This document shows, in pieces, positions 19,008 through 26,322 of a DNA stretch of 53,804 nucleotides. Within the stretch, counting starts at the first letter, position 1, and each line of letters starts with the position of its first letter. Under the pieces are notes generated by a model, which saw only the letters and a program-made list of their open reading frames with translations, searched no databases and was not told the origin of the DNA. The stretch covers positions 1-53,804 of the forward strand of contig NZ_PZJJ01000023.1 of the NCBI RefSeq assembly GCF_003044065.1, given 5' to 3'. The DNA comes from Alkalicoccus saliphilus (GTDB lineage Bacteria; Bacillota; Bacilli; Bacillales; Salisediminibacteriaceae). A program made the position numbers and the translations under genes.

Positions 19008-20386
19008 TGAAAGGCACTGTTTTAATCATTGACGATGAACCGTCCATCTGTGCCTCTTTGGAGTTTGCACTGGAAAATGACTACGAAGTCTGGAGTGCGA
19101 CCGATCCGGAAAAAGGGTATGACATTCTGGAGAAAGAAGCAGTTGATCTGTGCCTTGTCGATCTGAAAATAGGGCGGGAAAGTGGAATCAACGTGCTGGA
19201 AAAAATTAAAGCTTCCCATCCTCAGACCGCAGTTGTAATGATTACAGCCTATGGAACGATTTCCTCATCGGTGGAAGCTCTGCAGAAAGGCGCGTATTCC
19301 TATTTGACGAAACCGCTCAACATGGACGAACTGTCCGCGGTGATTGAACGCGCCTTTCAGTATCAGCAGCTGCATAAAAAAGTAGACTATTTAACGAGCG
19401 AGCTGGAGAAAAAATACGACAGGGACGGATTTTTCGCGAGAAGCGAAGCGATGAATAAAGTGTTTAAACTGATGGAAAAAGTAAAACAGGTAAATACAAA
19501 CGTGCTTATTACCGGGGAAAGCGGAACTGGAAAAGAACTTGTCGCCCGCTCGCTGCACTTTTCCGGCGTGCGCTCCCGGGAACACTTTGAAGTCGTCAAC
19601 TGTGCCGCGATTCCGGAGCAGCTTCTGGAGAGTGAACTTTTCGGGTATGAAAAAGGAGCTTTTACGGGGGCGGTTCAGGCTAAGAAGGGGAAATTTGAAG
19701 CGGCCCACAAAGGAACAATTTTCCTGGATGAAATCGGGGATATGCCGCTGAGTGTTCAGGTGAAGCTGCTTCGTGTCCTGCAGCGCAAGGAAGTAACGCG
19801 GCTTGGTTCCAATGAAACGCTCCACCTGGACGTACGGGTGATTGCAGCGACGAACAAAGATTTGAAAGAAGAAGTAAGTAAAGGCAACTTCCGGGAGGAC
19901 CTGTATTTCCGGCTGAACGTCATACAAATTCATCTGCCGCCGCTCCGGGAGCGGATGGATGATGTGCCGCTGCTTGCCCGTCATTTTATCCAAACACTTA
20001 ATGAAGAACTCGGCCTGCATATCGAAGGGCTGACGAAAAAGGCGGAAGCAGCTCTTCGAAACTATGCTTTTCCCGGCAATATCCGTGAGCTCCGGAACAT
20101 CATGGAATCCTCGATGGTCATTGCGGAAGGAAGTAAAATTGACGAGGGTGATCTGCCGGAAACGGTAACCGGGGGGAAGGATCAACATGTTTATTCCAGG
20201 GAAAACATCGGCTGGAGTTTAAAAGAAGTCGAAAAAAATCATATTCTCCGGACGCTCGAGCACAACAGCTGGCACCGCAGACGGACAGCTGAAATGCTCG
20301 GCGTCAGCGAAAGAAGCCTGCGCGACAAAATTAAACTGTACGAACTTACTCCACAAAAACCGGCAGAATCTGCCGGTGGGGAATAA
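19004..20386 (+). CDS. NtrC-family sigma-54-dependent response regulator
   Basis: A 460-residue activator. The receiver domain (about residues 1-120) has acidic residues Asp10 and Asp11, phospho-acceptor Asp53 (LCLVDLK) and the Lys of YLTKPLN. The AAA+ domain has Walker A GESGTGKE, the sigma-54-contacting GAFTGA loop, Walker B GTIFLDEIGDM and the R-finger region FREDLYFRLNVIQI. A Fis-type helix-turn-helix closes the protein (RRRTAEMLGVSERSLRDKI). With GAFTGA intact it should act through SigL/RpoN. It is co-transcribed with the kinase by an ATGATGA overlap. Its likely target is the sigma-54 promoter 70-odd bases beyond its stop. Inside the last codons is a perfect palindrome, CCGGCAGAATCTGCCGG. 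Confidence 0.95.
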   Translation: MMKGTVLIIDDEPSICASLEFALENDYEVWSATDPEKGYDILEKEAVDLCLVDLKIGRESGINVLEKIKASHPQTAVVMITAYGTISSSVEALQKGAYSYLTKPLNMDELSAVIERAFQYQQLHKKVDYLTSELEKKYDRDGFFARSEAMNKVFKLMEKVKQVNTNVLITGESGTGKELVARSLHFSGVRSREHFEVVNCAAIPEQLLESELFGYEKGAFTGAVQAKKGKFEAAHKGTIFLDEIGDMPLSVQVKLLRVLQRKEVTRLGSNETLHLDVRVIAATNKDLKEEVSKGNFREDLYFRLNVIQIHLPPLRERMDDVPLLARHFIQTLNEELGLHIEGLTKKAEAALRNYAFPGNIRELRNIMESSMVIAEGSKIDEGDLPETVTGGKDQHVYSRENIGWSLKEVEKNHILRTLEHNSWHRRRTAEMLGVSERSLRDKIKLYELTPQKPAESAGGE

Positions 20387-20396
20387 TATGCCGGTC

Positions 20397-20428
20397 TGGA
20401 AAACTGATTTAAATGTATGCGTTTTCAA
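20397..20428. promoter_or_regulatory. candidate activator site (inverted repeat) for the response regulator
   Basis: TGGAAAAC (20397-20404) and GTTTTCAA (20421-20428) form an inverted repeat with 16 bases between, one position imperfect. It lies about 60-90 bases ahead of the predicted sigma-54 start point, a usual place for an enhancer-binding protein site. The pairing with this regulator is inferred. Confidence 0.4.
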
Positions 20429-20454
20429 AAAAGCCCGTTCCTGCGGGCTTTTTT
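20429..20454 (+). terminator. terminator after the response regulator gene
   Basis: AAGCCCG pairs with CGGGCTT, flanked by A and T runs, so it can work in both directions. It separates the regulatory pair from the TRAP operon. Confidence 0.85.
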
Positions 20455-20458
20455 ATTT

Positions 20459-20475
20459 TGGCATGGACTTTGCAT
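20459..20475 (+). promoter_or_regulatory. sigma-54 promoter of the TAXI-TRAP operon
   Basis: TGGCATG-GACT-TTGCA matches the sigma-54 consensus (TGGCAYR, four bases, TTGCW) at every defined position, with the -24 GG and -12 GC correctly spaced. The predicted start is near 20486, and AGGAGG of the first gene follows. The nearby GAFTGA-type regulator supports it. Confidence 0.88.
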
Positions 20476-20512
20476 TAATAAAACAGCAAACATACATGAG
20501 GAGGAATAAGTA

Positions 20513-21511
20513 ATGAAAAAATTCATGACGATTCTGGGCGGTTCCGCGCTCGTACTTACAGCATGCGGTGGCAACGACGACGGTGGCAATGCTGCCGAAG
20601 GAAATAATAACGATGGCGGCGTGGAAGATGACATGTTTCTGACGATAGCCACCGGGGGAACATCCGGCGTGTACTATCCAATCGGCGGGGCGCTGTCCAA
20701 CCTGTTTGAAGAAGAACTCGGGGCGGACAGTTCTGTTCAGTCGACGGGTGCATCCGTCGAAAACATCAATCTGCTAGGGGAGGATCGTGCGGAGCTCGCT
20801 ATTACGATGTCGGATGCAGTTTCCCAGGCTTACGAAGGCACAGGCCCCTTTGAAGATGAAGAGCCGAATGAAGGGCTCCGTGGAATGACTTCCCTTTATC
20901 CGAACTACGTCCAGCTCGTTACGACAGCTGATTCCGGCATCGAATCCGTAGAGGATCTTGAAGGAATGGATGTGGGAGTCGGAGCTCCGAACTCCGGTGT
21001 GGAACTGAATGCCCGCATGATTCTTGAAGCCCACGGGATGGATTACGAAGATATTAACGAAGACTTTTTGTCCTACAGTGAAGCGATTGACCAGATGCAG
21101 AACGAAATGGTCGATGCAGCGTTTGTAACGAGCGGCCTCCCGAACTCTACAGTAATTGACCTTTCTACGCAGAATGATGTGCATATCGTTCCGATTGACG
21201 GGGAAGAGCTCGAGTCCCTGCAGGAGCAGTATGACTTCTTCGGCGAAGGAACCATTCCGGCAGACGTTTATGACACAGAAGAAGACGTACAGACAGCTAC
21301 TATTATGAACGTCATGCTCGTAAATGAAAGCTTGAGCGAAGAAGAAGTATACGACCTGACGAAAACGATGTTTGAAAATATTGATTCGATCCAGGGCTCC
21401 CATAACGCTGCGCAGGAAATCGACCTGGATACGGCCACAGAAGGTATGCCTGTACCATTCCATCCGGGAGCAGAGCGCTACCTGGAAGAAGAAGGGGCTC
21501 TGGATGAATAA
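20513..21511 (+). CDS. TAXI-family TRAP transporter solute-binding lipoprotein
   Basis: A 332-residue receptor. It carries a lipoprotein signal with lipobox LTAC, lipidated Cys18, then an Asn/Gly/Asp-rich linker. The mature part is a TAXI (TRAP-associated extracytoplasmic immunogenic) binding protein, shown by LTIATGGTSGVYYPIGGAL, the LLGEDRAELAITMSDA stretch, VGVGAPNSGVELNARMIL and the late GMPVPFHPGAERYLEE. TAXI proteins deliver carboxylates or amino acids such as glutamate to a fused DctQM permease; the ligand here is unknown. It is the first gene of the sigma-54 operon. AAGGAGG lies just after its stop and serves the next gene through a hairpin. Confidence 0.95.
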   Translation: MKKFMTILGGSALVLTACGGNDDGGNAAEGNNNDGGVEDDMFLTIATGGTSGVYYPIGGALSNLFEEELGADSSVQSTGASVENINLLGEDRAELAITMSDAVSQAYEGTGPFEDEEPNEGLRGMTSLYPNYVQLVTTADSGIESVEDLEGMDVGVGAPNSGVELNARMILEAHGMDYEDINEDFLSYSEAIDQMQNEMVDAAFVTSGLPNSTVIDLSTQNDVHIVPIDGEELESLQEQYDFFGEGTIPADVYDTEEDVQTATIMNVMLVNESLSEEEVYDLTKTMFENIDSIQGSHNAAQEIDLDTATEGMPVPFHPGAERYLEEEGALDE

Positions 21512-21544
21512 AGGAGGATAGAAGGGGGCTCTCCCTTCTACAAG
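21511..21544 (+). promoter_or_regulatory. hairpin-bridged ribosome binding site of the DUF1850 gene
   Basis: AAGGAGG (21511-21517) lies 27 bases from the ATG at 21545, too far for normal use. Between them TAGAAGGG (21519-21526) pairs perfectly with CCCTTCTA (21533-21540). Folding leaves one base before and four after the stem, an effective spacing of 5 (or 8 to the second ATG). The same stem may protect the receptor mRNA. Confidence 0.6.
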
Positions 21545-21997
21545 ATGATGAACCGTTATATAGCTTATGTTTTTTCAGTCTTTTTTATCACCGGGTGCGG
21601 AGAAAAAGAGCAGGTTATACAAATTCAGCACGGAGAAACCGGAAGCGTGCTGGAGGAATTTCCGGCAGAAACGAATGATGAAGTGGCTCTCTCCTGGGTC
21701 CACTCTGTGGAACAGACCCCCTGGACGGACGTTTTTACTATTACAGAAAACTGTCGGCTGCTTTTGACGGAAACGAGGTTCCAGTCGTTCGGAGCCGGAG
21801 TAGAACATCAATATGAAGACATCAGCCATGAGGACGGAACGTACACTGCCCGTGGATTGAACGAGTGTCATGACTCTGTTAACTGGATTCATTCCCACGA
21901 TGCAGAGCACACTGTAACCATTAACCGGGTGGAGGAAGTAGATACAGCGTCTCTTCCACATCATGAACCGCTGCGGATTACGATTGAAGAGAGGTGA
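21545..21997 (+). CDS. DUF1850 lipoprotein associated with TAXI-TRAP
   Basis: A 150-residue DUF1850 protein. Proteins of this family are commonly encoded between TAXI receptor and permease genes, as here. The very short N-terminal segment MMNRYIAYVFSVFFITGC ends in a plausible lipobox (ITGC), so it is probably a lipoprotein at the outer face of the membrane. The family core is visible in VALSWVHSVEQTPWTDVF and RFQSFGAGVEHQ. Its function is unknown; a role in receptor-permease coupling is often supposed from context. Either ATG, 21545 or 21548, could be the start. Confidence 0.85.
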   Translation: MMNRYIAYVFSVFFITGCGEKEQVIQIQHGETGSVLEEFPAETNDEVALSWVHSVEQTPWTDVFTITENCRLLLTETRFQSFGAGVEHQYEDISHEDGTYTARGLNECHDSVNWIHSHDAEHTVTINRVEEVDTASLPHHEPLRITIEER

Positions 21998-22001
21998 TGT
22001 T

Positions 22002-23987
22002 ATGAGCTCTCAAAAAGATTCCAGGGAAAAAGTGAACCTGGAAGAAGAGCCTGACACAGAAGCACAACAAAAAGTTCTTGAAAAGTACGACAATGAATCC
22101 CGATTTCGGATTTTCCGCAGCCGCAGAACAGCCTGGCTCGTATCTCTTACTGCGGTGGCGCTGTCTCTTTACCACCTTTACACGTCCTATTTTGGCACAC
22201 CTGTTACGCTGCAGCACCGTTCGCTGCACGTAGCAGTCATACTTATGCTCGTGTTTTTCCTTTACCCGCCGCTGAAAACAGCGAAGCGGAATGTTCTGCC
22301 ATGGTACGATGCCCTCCTGGCATTAATGGCACTTTCAACTACTGTCTATATATTTGTGGAATACGAAGGGATTATCCAGCGGGGAGGCATTCCGAATAAC
22401 TGGGATCTTTTATTCGGCGGGATTCTCGTCCTGCTCGTACTGGAAGCTGCAAGGCGGGTAACCGGCTGGGGACTGCCGGTACTTGCTTCCCTGTTTCTCG
22501 TGTACGGTCTTTTCGGCCGGGAGCTCGGCGGGATTTTCCGTCACCGGGGATACGAATGGAGCGAAATTGTAGGGTACATGTATCAGACGACCGAAGGGGT
22601 CTACAGTACGGCCATCGGGGTTTCTGCTACATACATTTTCCTATTTATTCTTTTTGGGGCTTTCCTTCAGAAATCAGGTATGGGCCAGTTTTTTAACGAT
22701 CTGGCGCTGGCTATTGCCGGTCAGACGCGCGGAGGACCGGCCAAAGTTTCTGTTATTGCGAGCGGGTTTCTTGGAAGCATCAATGGAGCGGCAGTAGCAA
22801 ACGTTGTTACGACCGGTTCCTTTACGATCCCGCTTATGAAAAAAATCGGCTACAAACGGGATTTCGCCGGAGCAGTTGAAGCATCGGCTTCAGTGGGCGG
22901 GCAGATTCTGCCGCCGATCATGGGGGCTGCAGCATTTATTATGGCCGAAATTCTCGGTATGCCGTACAGCGAAATAGCGCTGGCAGCACTTCTCCCGGCA
23001 CTTCTTTTCTATATCGGTGTTATTACGCAGATCCACCTGCGTGCTTCGAAGGAAGGGCTCCAGGGAATTTCCAAAGAAAATCTCCCGGCTGTCAAGCAGG
23101 TGCTGATGGAGCGCGGACACCTGCTTATTCCGCTGATTTTCCTTATGTACATGCTTTTCTTCAGCGGCAGAACGATCATCTTCTCCGCGTTCCTTACGAT
23201 CCTTGTGACTGTTATCATTGCGATGCTCCGTCACACGACCCGTATGACAGTACGCGACATTTTTGACGCTCTCGAAAACGGAGCGCGGACAGCGGTAGGA
23301 GTCGCCGTAGCGTGTGCGGCCGTTGGTCTGATTGTTGGTATCGCTTCTTTAACCGGTTTTGGTCTCAGTCTTGCCAACGGCATCATTACACTCGGCGGGG
23401 AAAGTCTGCTGCTGACGCTGATGTTTACGATGGTAGCCTGTATTGTACTCGGAATGGGGCTGCCGAGTATTCCAACCTATATTATTACTTCAACGATGGC
23501 AGCACCTGCTTTGATTGAACTTGGCATTGAAGCACTCGTTGCTCATCTGTTCGTCTTTTACTTTGGTATTTTTGCCAATATTACGCCGCCAGTGGCTCTG
23601 GCATCCTTTGCTGCTGCCGGAATAGCCGGAGGAAATCAGATGCGGACAGGCTTCGTGTCCATGAAACTTGCAATAGCAGGCTTCATCGTACCGTACTTGT
23701 TTGTTTACAACAATTCGCTTCTGCTTACGAACACCACGCTCGGGGAAGGAATTCTCGTAGTCACGACTTCTGTTATAGGGGTAGTGATGCTTGGTGTAGC
23801 CGCAGAAGGATTCCTCATGACTAAAATGCCTGCCGTTCTCAGACTGGTTCTTGCAGGCGGAGCGATTCTGCTGATGACACCGAACTTATTGTACGACGCT
23901 GCGGCCATCGCAGTAATCGTCATCTGTCTTGGCATTCAGTGGGTGCTTGCGAAGCGGGTAGGTATGAACTATTTGAAAGCCATCTAA
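22002..23987 (+). CDS. TRAP transporter fused permease (DctQM type)
   Basis: A 661-residue integral membrane protein of the fused 4TM/12TM TRAP permease family. A cytoplasmic N-terminal stretch of about 45 charged residues precedes the DctQ-like part (about residues 45-170). The DctM part then has the family stretches FLGSINGAAVANVVTTGSFTIP, EASASVGGQILPPIMGAAAF, GMGLPSIPTYIITS and FGIFANITPPVALASFAAAGIA. It drives secondary, ion-coupled uptake of the ligand from the TAXI receptor, commonly with sodium, which suits a halophile. The ATG at 22002 follows GAGGTGAT; a frame from 21963 overlaps the preceding gene. It is the last gene before a terminator-like hairpin. Confidence 0.95.
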   Translation: MSSQKDSREKVNLEEEPDTEAQQKVLEKYDNESRFRIFRSRRTAWLVSLTAVALSLYHLYTSYFGTPVTLQHRSLHVAVILMLVFFLYPPLKTAKRNVLPWYDALLALMALSTTVYIFVEYEGIIQRGGIPNNWDLLFGGILVLLVLEAARRVTGWGLPVLASLFLVYGLFGRELGGIFRHRGYEWSEIVGYMYQTTEGVYSTAIGVSATYIFLFILFGAFLQKSGMGQFFNDLALAIAGQTRGGPAKVSVIASGFLGSINGAAVANVVTTGSFTIPLMKKIGYKRDFAGAVEASASVGGQILPPIMGAAAFIMAEILGMPYSEIALAALLPALLFYIGVITQIHLRASKEGLQGISKENLPAVKQVLMERGHLLIPLIFLMYMLFFSGRTIIFSAFLTILVTVIIAMLRHTTRMTVRDIFDALENGARTAVGVAVACAAVGLIVGIASLTGFGLSLANGIITLGGESLLLTLMFTMVACIVLGMGLPSIPTYIITSTMAAPALIELGIEALVAHLFVFYFGIFANITPPVALASFAAAGIAGGNQMRTGFVSMKLAIAGFIVPYLFVYNNSLLLTNTTLGEGILVVTTSVIGVVMLGVAAEGFLMTKMPAVLRLVLAGGAILLMTPNLLYDAAAIAVIVICLGIQWVLAKRVGMNYLKAI

Positions 23988-24052
23988 CAAAGCGTCTGAG
24001 CCTGCACGATTGAAAGAAGGAAGAGTCTTTTTGTTAAAACGACATTAATACA

Positions 24053-24088
24053 AAGCGGGGAACTATCCTGAAAGGTGGTTCCCCGCTT
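24053..24088 (+). terminator. terminator-like hairpin after the TRAP operon
   Basis: AAGCGGGGAAC (24053-24063) pairs perfectly with GTTCCCCGCTT (24078-24088). There is only a weak T tract. A second inverted repeat, GCTGCAGAGC/GCTCTGCAGC (24093-24102 and 24122-24131), follows directly. Confidence 0.6.
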
Positions 24089-24204
24089 GTTCGCTGCAGA
24101 GCGAAAAGACTGCTTTCTGCGGCTCTGCAGCAAAAGATGATAAGATGATGCCATAAGCGGTCAAAATAGTTAAAGTGCAGGATAAATTGTCTTTGGCTTT
24201 AAGG

Positions 24205-24310
24205 GAGGTTTCCGGAGGGCTTGGGCGCAGGTAATTCCAATCTGAAAGAACCGCCGCCCCTCCCTGGGTCTCACGGCATCGTTCCCTGCTGCTTCTTCAG
24301 GAAAACCAAA
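24205..24310. repeat. degenerate dispersed repeat copy
   Basis: GGTTTCCGGAGGGC and GGTAATTCCAAT resemble the 11932-11967 copy (GGCTTTCCGAGCGGGC, then TAATTCCAT). CCTGGGTCTCACGGC matches the GGGTCTCAC core I recall from Bacillaceae intergenic repeats. No gene is supported in the 340-base gap between the permease and the dehydrogenase. Confidence 0.45.
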
Positions 24311-24329
24311 TCATAAGGAGGAATAATCC

Positions 24330-25115
24330 ATGAATTTACAGGTTGAAGGAAAAAAGGCTGTCGTGCTTGCTTCGAGCAGAGGACTTGGCGCTGCAGCCGC
24401 CGAGATGCTTGCAGCAGAAGGCGCGGAAGTTGTCATTACAGCACGCACCGAGGAAACACTGAATGCGCGTGCGGACAAAATTTATGAACGGACTGGAAAA
24501 AAAGTCCGCCCGCTTCTTGTGGACCTGAAGGATCCCGAAAGCATCAAGGAAATGATCAAAAGTGCGGCAGGGGACGAAGAAAGAATTGATATTCTGATTA
24601 ACAATACCGGAGGACCGAAAGCTGGTGGTTTTCAGGAGATGGAGCTGACTGACTGGGACGATGCGTATTATTTAACGCTTCGGAGCTTTGTGACTTCCAT
24701 CCGCAGTGCGCTGCCTTATATGAAAGAAAACGGGGGAAGGATAGTTAATGTCACTTCCTCTTCCATCAAGCAGCCGATTGATGATCTTGTTCTGAGCAAT
24801 ACGTTCCGGATGGGGATTCTAGGTATGACAAAATCTCTTTCCAAGGAGCTTGCGGAAGATCATATTCTCATTAACACAGCCGGACCCGGCAGAATTGCCA
24901 CAGACCGGGTGGAAGAAATGGATAAGAAAAAAGCAGAAAAGCAGGGAAAAACGGCAGAAGAAGTCAAAGCAGCAAGCGAGGCTGCCATACCGCTCGGGCG
25001 CTACGGCCGGCCGGATGAATTTGCCTCACTCGTTGTTTTTCTCGCTTCTCCTCTGAATACGTATGTAACCGGTCAGCACATTCTTGCAGACGGTGGCATG
25101 ACAGATGCATATTAA
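24330..25115 (+). CDS. atypical short-chain dehydrogenase/reductase family protein
   Basis: A 261-residue SDR with a Rossmann fold. The cofactor loop reads ASSRGLGAAAAEML instead of the usual TGxxxGIG. NNTGGPKAG replaces NNAG, and the VTSSSIKQP serine is kept. The usual YxxxK catalytic pair aligns with SNTFR (Ser and Arg) in LVLSNTFRMGILGMTKSL. The C-terminal LGRYGRPDEFASLVVFLAS and GQHILADGGM are ordinary. I recall a subfamily with NNTGGP and an LSNxxR pattern, so this is probably a conserved variant, not a broken gene; substrate unknown. AAGGAGG precedes the ATG. Its own position between TRAP and spoVG suggests it arrived with the accessory block, but no link is proven. Confidence 0.85.
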   Translation: MNLQVEGKKAVVLASSRGLGAAAAEMLAAEGAEVVITARTEETLNARADKIYERTGKKVRPLLVDLKDPESIKEMIKSAAGDEERIDILINNTGGPKAGGFQEMELTDWDDAYYLTLRSFVTSIRSALPYMKENGGRIVNVTSSSIKQPIDDLVLSNTFRMGILGMTKSLSKELAEDHILINTAGPGRIATDRVEEMDKKKAEKQGKTAEEVKAASEAAIPLGRYGRPDEFASLVVFLASPLNTYVTGQHILADGGMTDAY

Positions 25116-25117
25116 CG

Positions 25118-25155
25118 AAAGCCGGATGAAATAGACTAATTTCATCCGGCTTTTC
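25118..25155 (+). terminator. terminator of the dehydrogenase gene
   Basis: AAAGCCGGATGAAAT pairs with ATTTCATCCGGCTTTT around a six-base loop, followed by T-rich sequence. Confidence 0.88.
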
Positions 25156-25189
25156 TCTTAAAAAACGCTTTTTATAATTACCTAAAATA

Positions 25190-25198
25190 TGGTATACT
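25190..25198 (+). promoter_or_regulatory. candidate spoVG promoter
   Basis: TGG directly precedes TATACT (25193-25198), an extended -10 element; the -35 region is weak. In B. subtilis spoVG is transcribed by sigma-H; I see no convincing sigma-H site here. The leader to the ATG would be about 135 nt. Confidence 0.45.
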
Positions 25199-25340
25199 AA
25201 GAATTGCTTGTTAATATCTGCGTGGGGTGCAGATTATTTGTCGGCCAGTTTTTTTGCAATGAAAAAAAGGAGTTCTGTGTCCTGTCCAGAAGTAGGCAAG
25301 GACAGAGGAATTAAACTTTAGAGAAAAGGTGGTGGGAGAC

Positions 25341-25634
25341 ATGGAAGTAACTGATGTACGGCTCAGGCGCGTGAACACAGAGGGGCGGATGCGTGCAATT
25401 GCATCTATTACGATGGATGAGGAGTTTGTAGTACATGATATCCGTGTCATCGATGGGAACAATGGAATGTTCGTAGCAATGCCGAGCAAGCGTACTCCGG
25501 ACGGGGAGTTCCGCGACATAGCTCATCCGATTTCTTCGAGTGCAAGAGAAAAGATTCAGACAGCAGTATTGAAAGCTTATGAAGGTGCTGAAGAAGTGCC
25601 GCAGATAGTTGAAGAAGCGGCAGGCACTTCCTGA
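25341..25634 (+). CDS. spoVG: septation/regulatory protein SpoVG
   Basis: A 97-residue SpoVG, nearly identical to family members through [39 protein letters not shown] and [17 protein letters not shown]. SpoVG is a small nucleic-acid-binding regulator. It was first found through sporulation and septation, but is kept in many non-sporulating Firmicutes where it controls other genes. The ATG at 25341 follows GGTGGTGGGAG; an in-frame GTG four codons upstream lies inside the ribosome site. The expected neighbour ridA upstream is missing. Confidence 0.97.
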   Translation: MEVTDVRLRRVNTEGRMRAIASITMDEEFVVHDIRVIDGNNGMFVAMPSKRTPDGEFRDIAHPISSSAREKIQTAVLKAYEGAEEVPQIVEEAAGTS

Positions 25635-25736
25635 TATTCATAAATATATAATGTTTTTACGCACAGGCAGACGATCCCCTGCATTCGCCGGGGTGCAGAA
25701 GAGTCCTGCGTGATGGAAAAAAGATTTTTAAAAAGA

Positions 25737-25784
25737 ACTTATCAGCACTTTGAGAAGCTGTACGAGATTTTTCGTACAGCTTTT
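25737..25784 (+). terminator. spoVG terminator, first of two near-identical copies
   Basis: AAGCTGTACGA (25755-25765) pairs with TCGTACAGCTT (25772-25782), then TTTTC. A 48-base segment around it, starting at TTATCAGCACT, recurs almost exactly at 26124-26173. Confidence 0.85.
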
Positions 25785-26123
25785 CAGGCTGTTTATAGAG
25801 TATTTTTTATACAGGCGTAGACATCTCCCTGCTTTCGCCTCCACAGGACGCTTTCCGGGCGGGCCGGCTTCAGCTCCAGCAGAAACATAAAAAGAAGTTT
25901 TCTTTTCGAAAAAACGTGTTGATTCCGCCCTTTCTTCCATTCAAAAGAGGCTTTTTCCTCCGAAACGTCCGGCGGGGACGCCGGTGGGATAAAGCGAAGT
26001 CGGAAGATCCTTTTCAAAGCCGGGAGGCATTGAAAATAGCTGAAGACGAGCCCCACGGCAAGCTTCCGCCGGGGAGTGCAGGAGAAAGCTGTACGTTCAG
26101 AAGAATCATTATTGTGAAATTAA
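25785..26123. repeat. GC-rich degenerate repeat between two terminator copies
   Basis: No gene is supported, although open frames run through it. GCTTTCCGGGCGGGCCGGCT (from 25850) matches 11934 onwards, and 26032-26047 matches 7654-7669. The body, with CGTCCGGCGGGGACGCCGG and AAGCTTCCGCCGGGG, is typical of GC-rich Bacillaceae intergenic repeats. The 340 bases are bracketed by the duplicated hairpins. Confidence 0.55.
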
Positions 26124-26176
26124 GACTTAATCAGCACTCTGAGAAGCTGTACGAGATTTTTCGTACAGCTTTTTTT
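26124..26176 (+). terminator. second copy of the duplicated terminator
   Basis: AAGCTGTACGA (26144-26154) pairs with TCGTACAGCTT (26161-26171), followed by a longer T run than the first copy. It lies upstream of the glmU promoter. Confidence 0.88.
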
Positions 26177-26259
26177 CTATGACCTGCTGAGTATCAGAAC
26201 GCCGGCAGGTAATTCATGAAAAGGATTCATCTTATTTCCGGGAGCTCTCCTCCGTTCCC

Positions 26260-26288
26260 TTGAAATCAGGGAGGATATAAGATATATT
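26260..26288 (+). promoter_or_regulatory. glmU promoter
   Basis: TTGAAA at 26260-26265 and TATATT at 26283-26288 with 17-base spacing. The start would be near 26295, just ahead of the ribosome site. Confidence 0.75.
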
Positions 26289-26322
26289 CATAATGGAAAA
26301 TGAGGCCGTGGAGGGTAAATAC

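Noticed and set aside
21073-21255. Minus-strand frames within the TAXI receptor gene
   Set aside because: They are shadows of codon periodicity in a clearly identified lipoprotein gene.
25916-26182. 88-residue open frame between spoVG and glmU
   Set aside because: It is a translation of the GC-rich repeat and the duplicated hairpin, with no ribosome site and no family resemblance.
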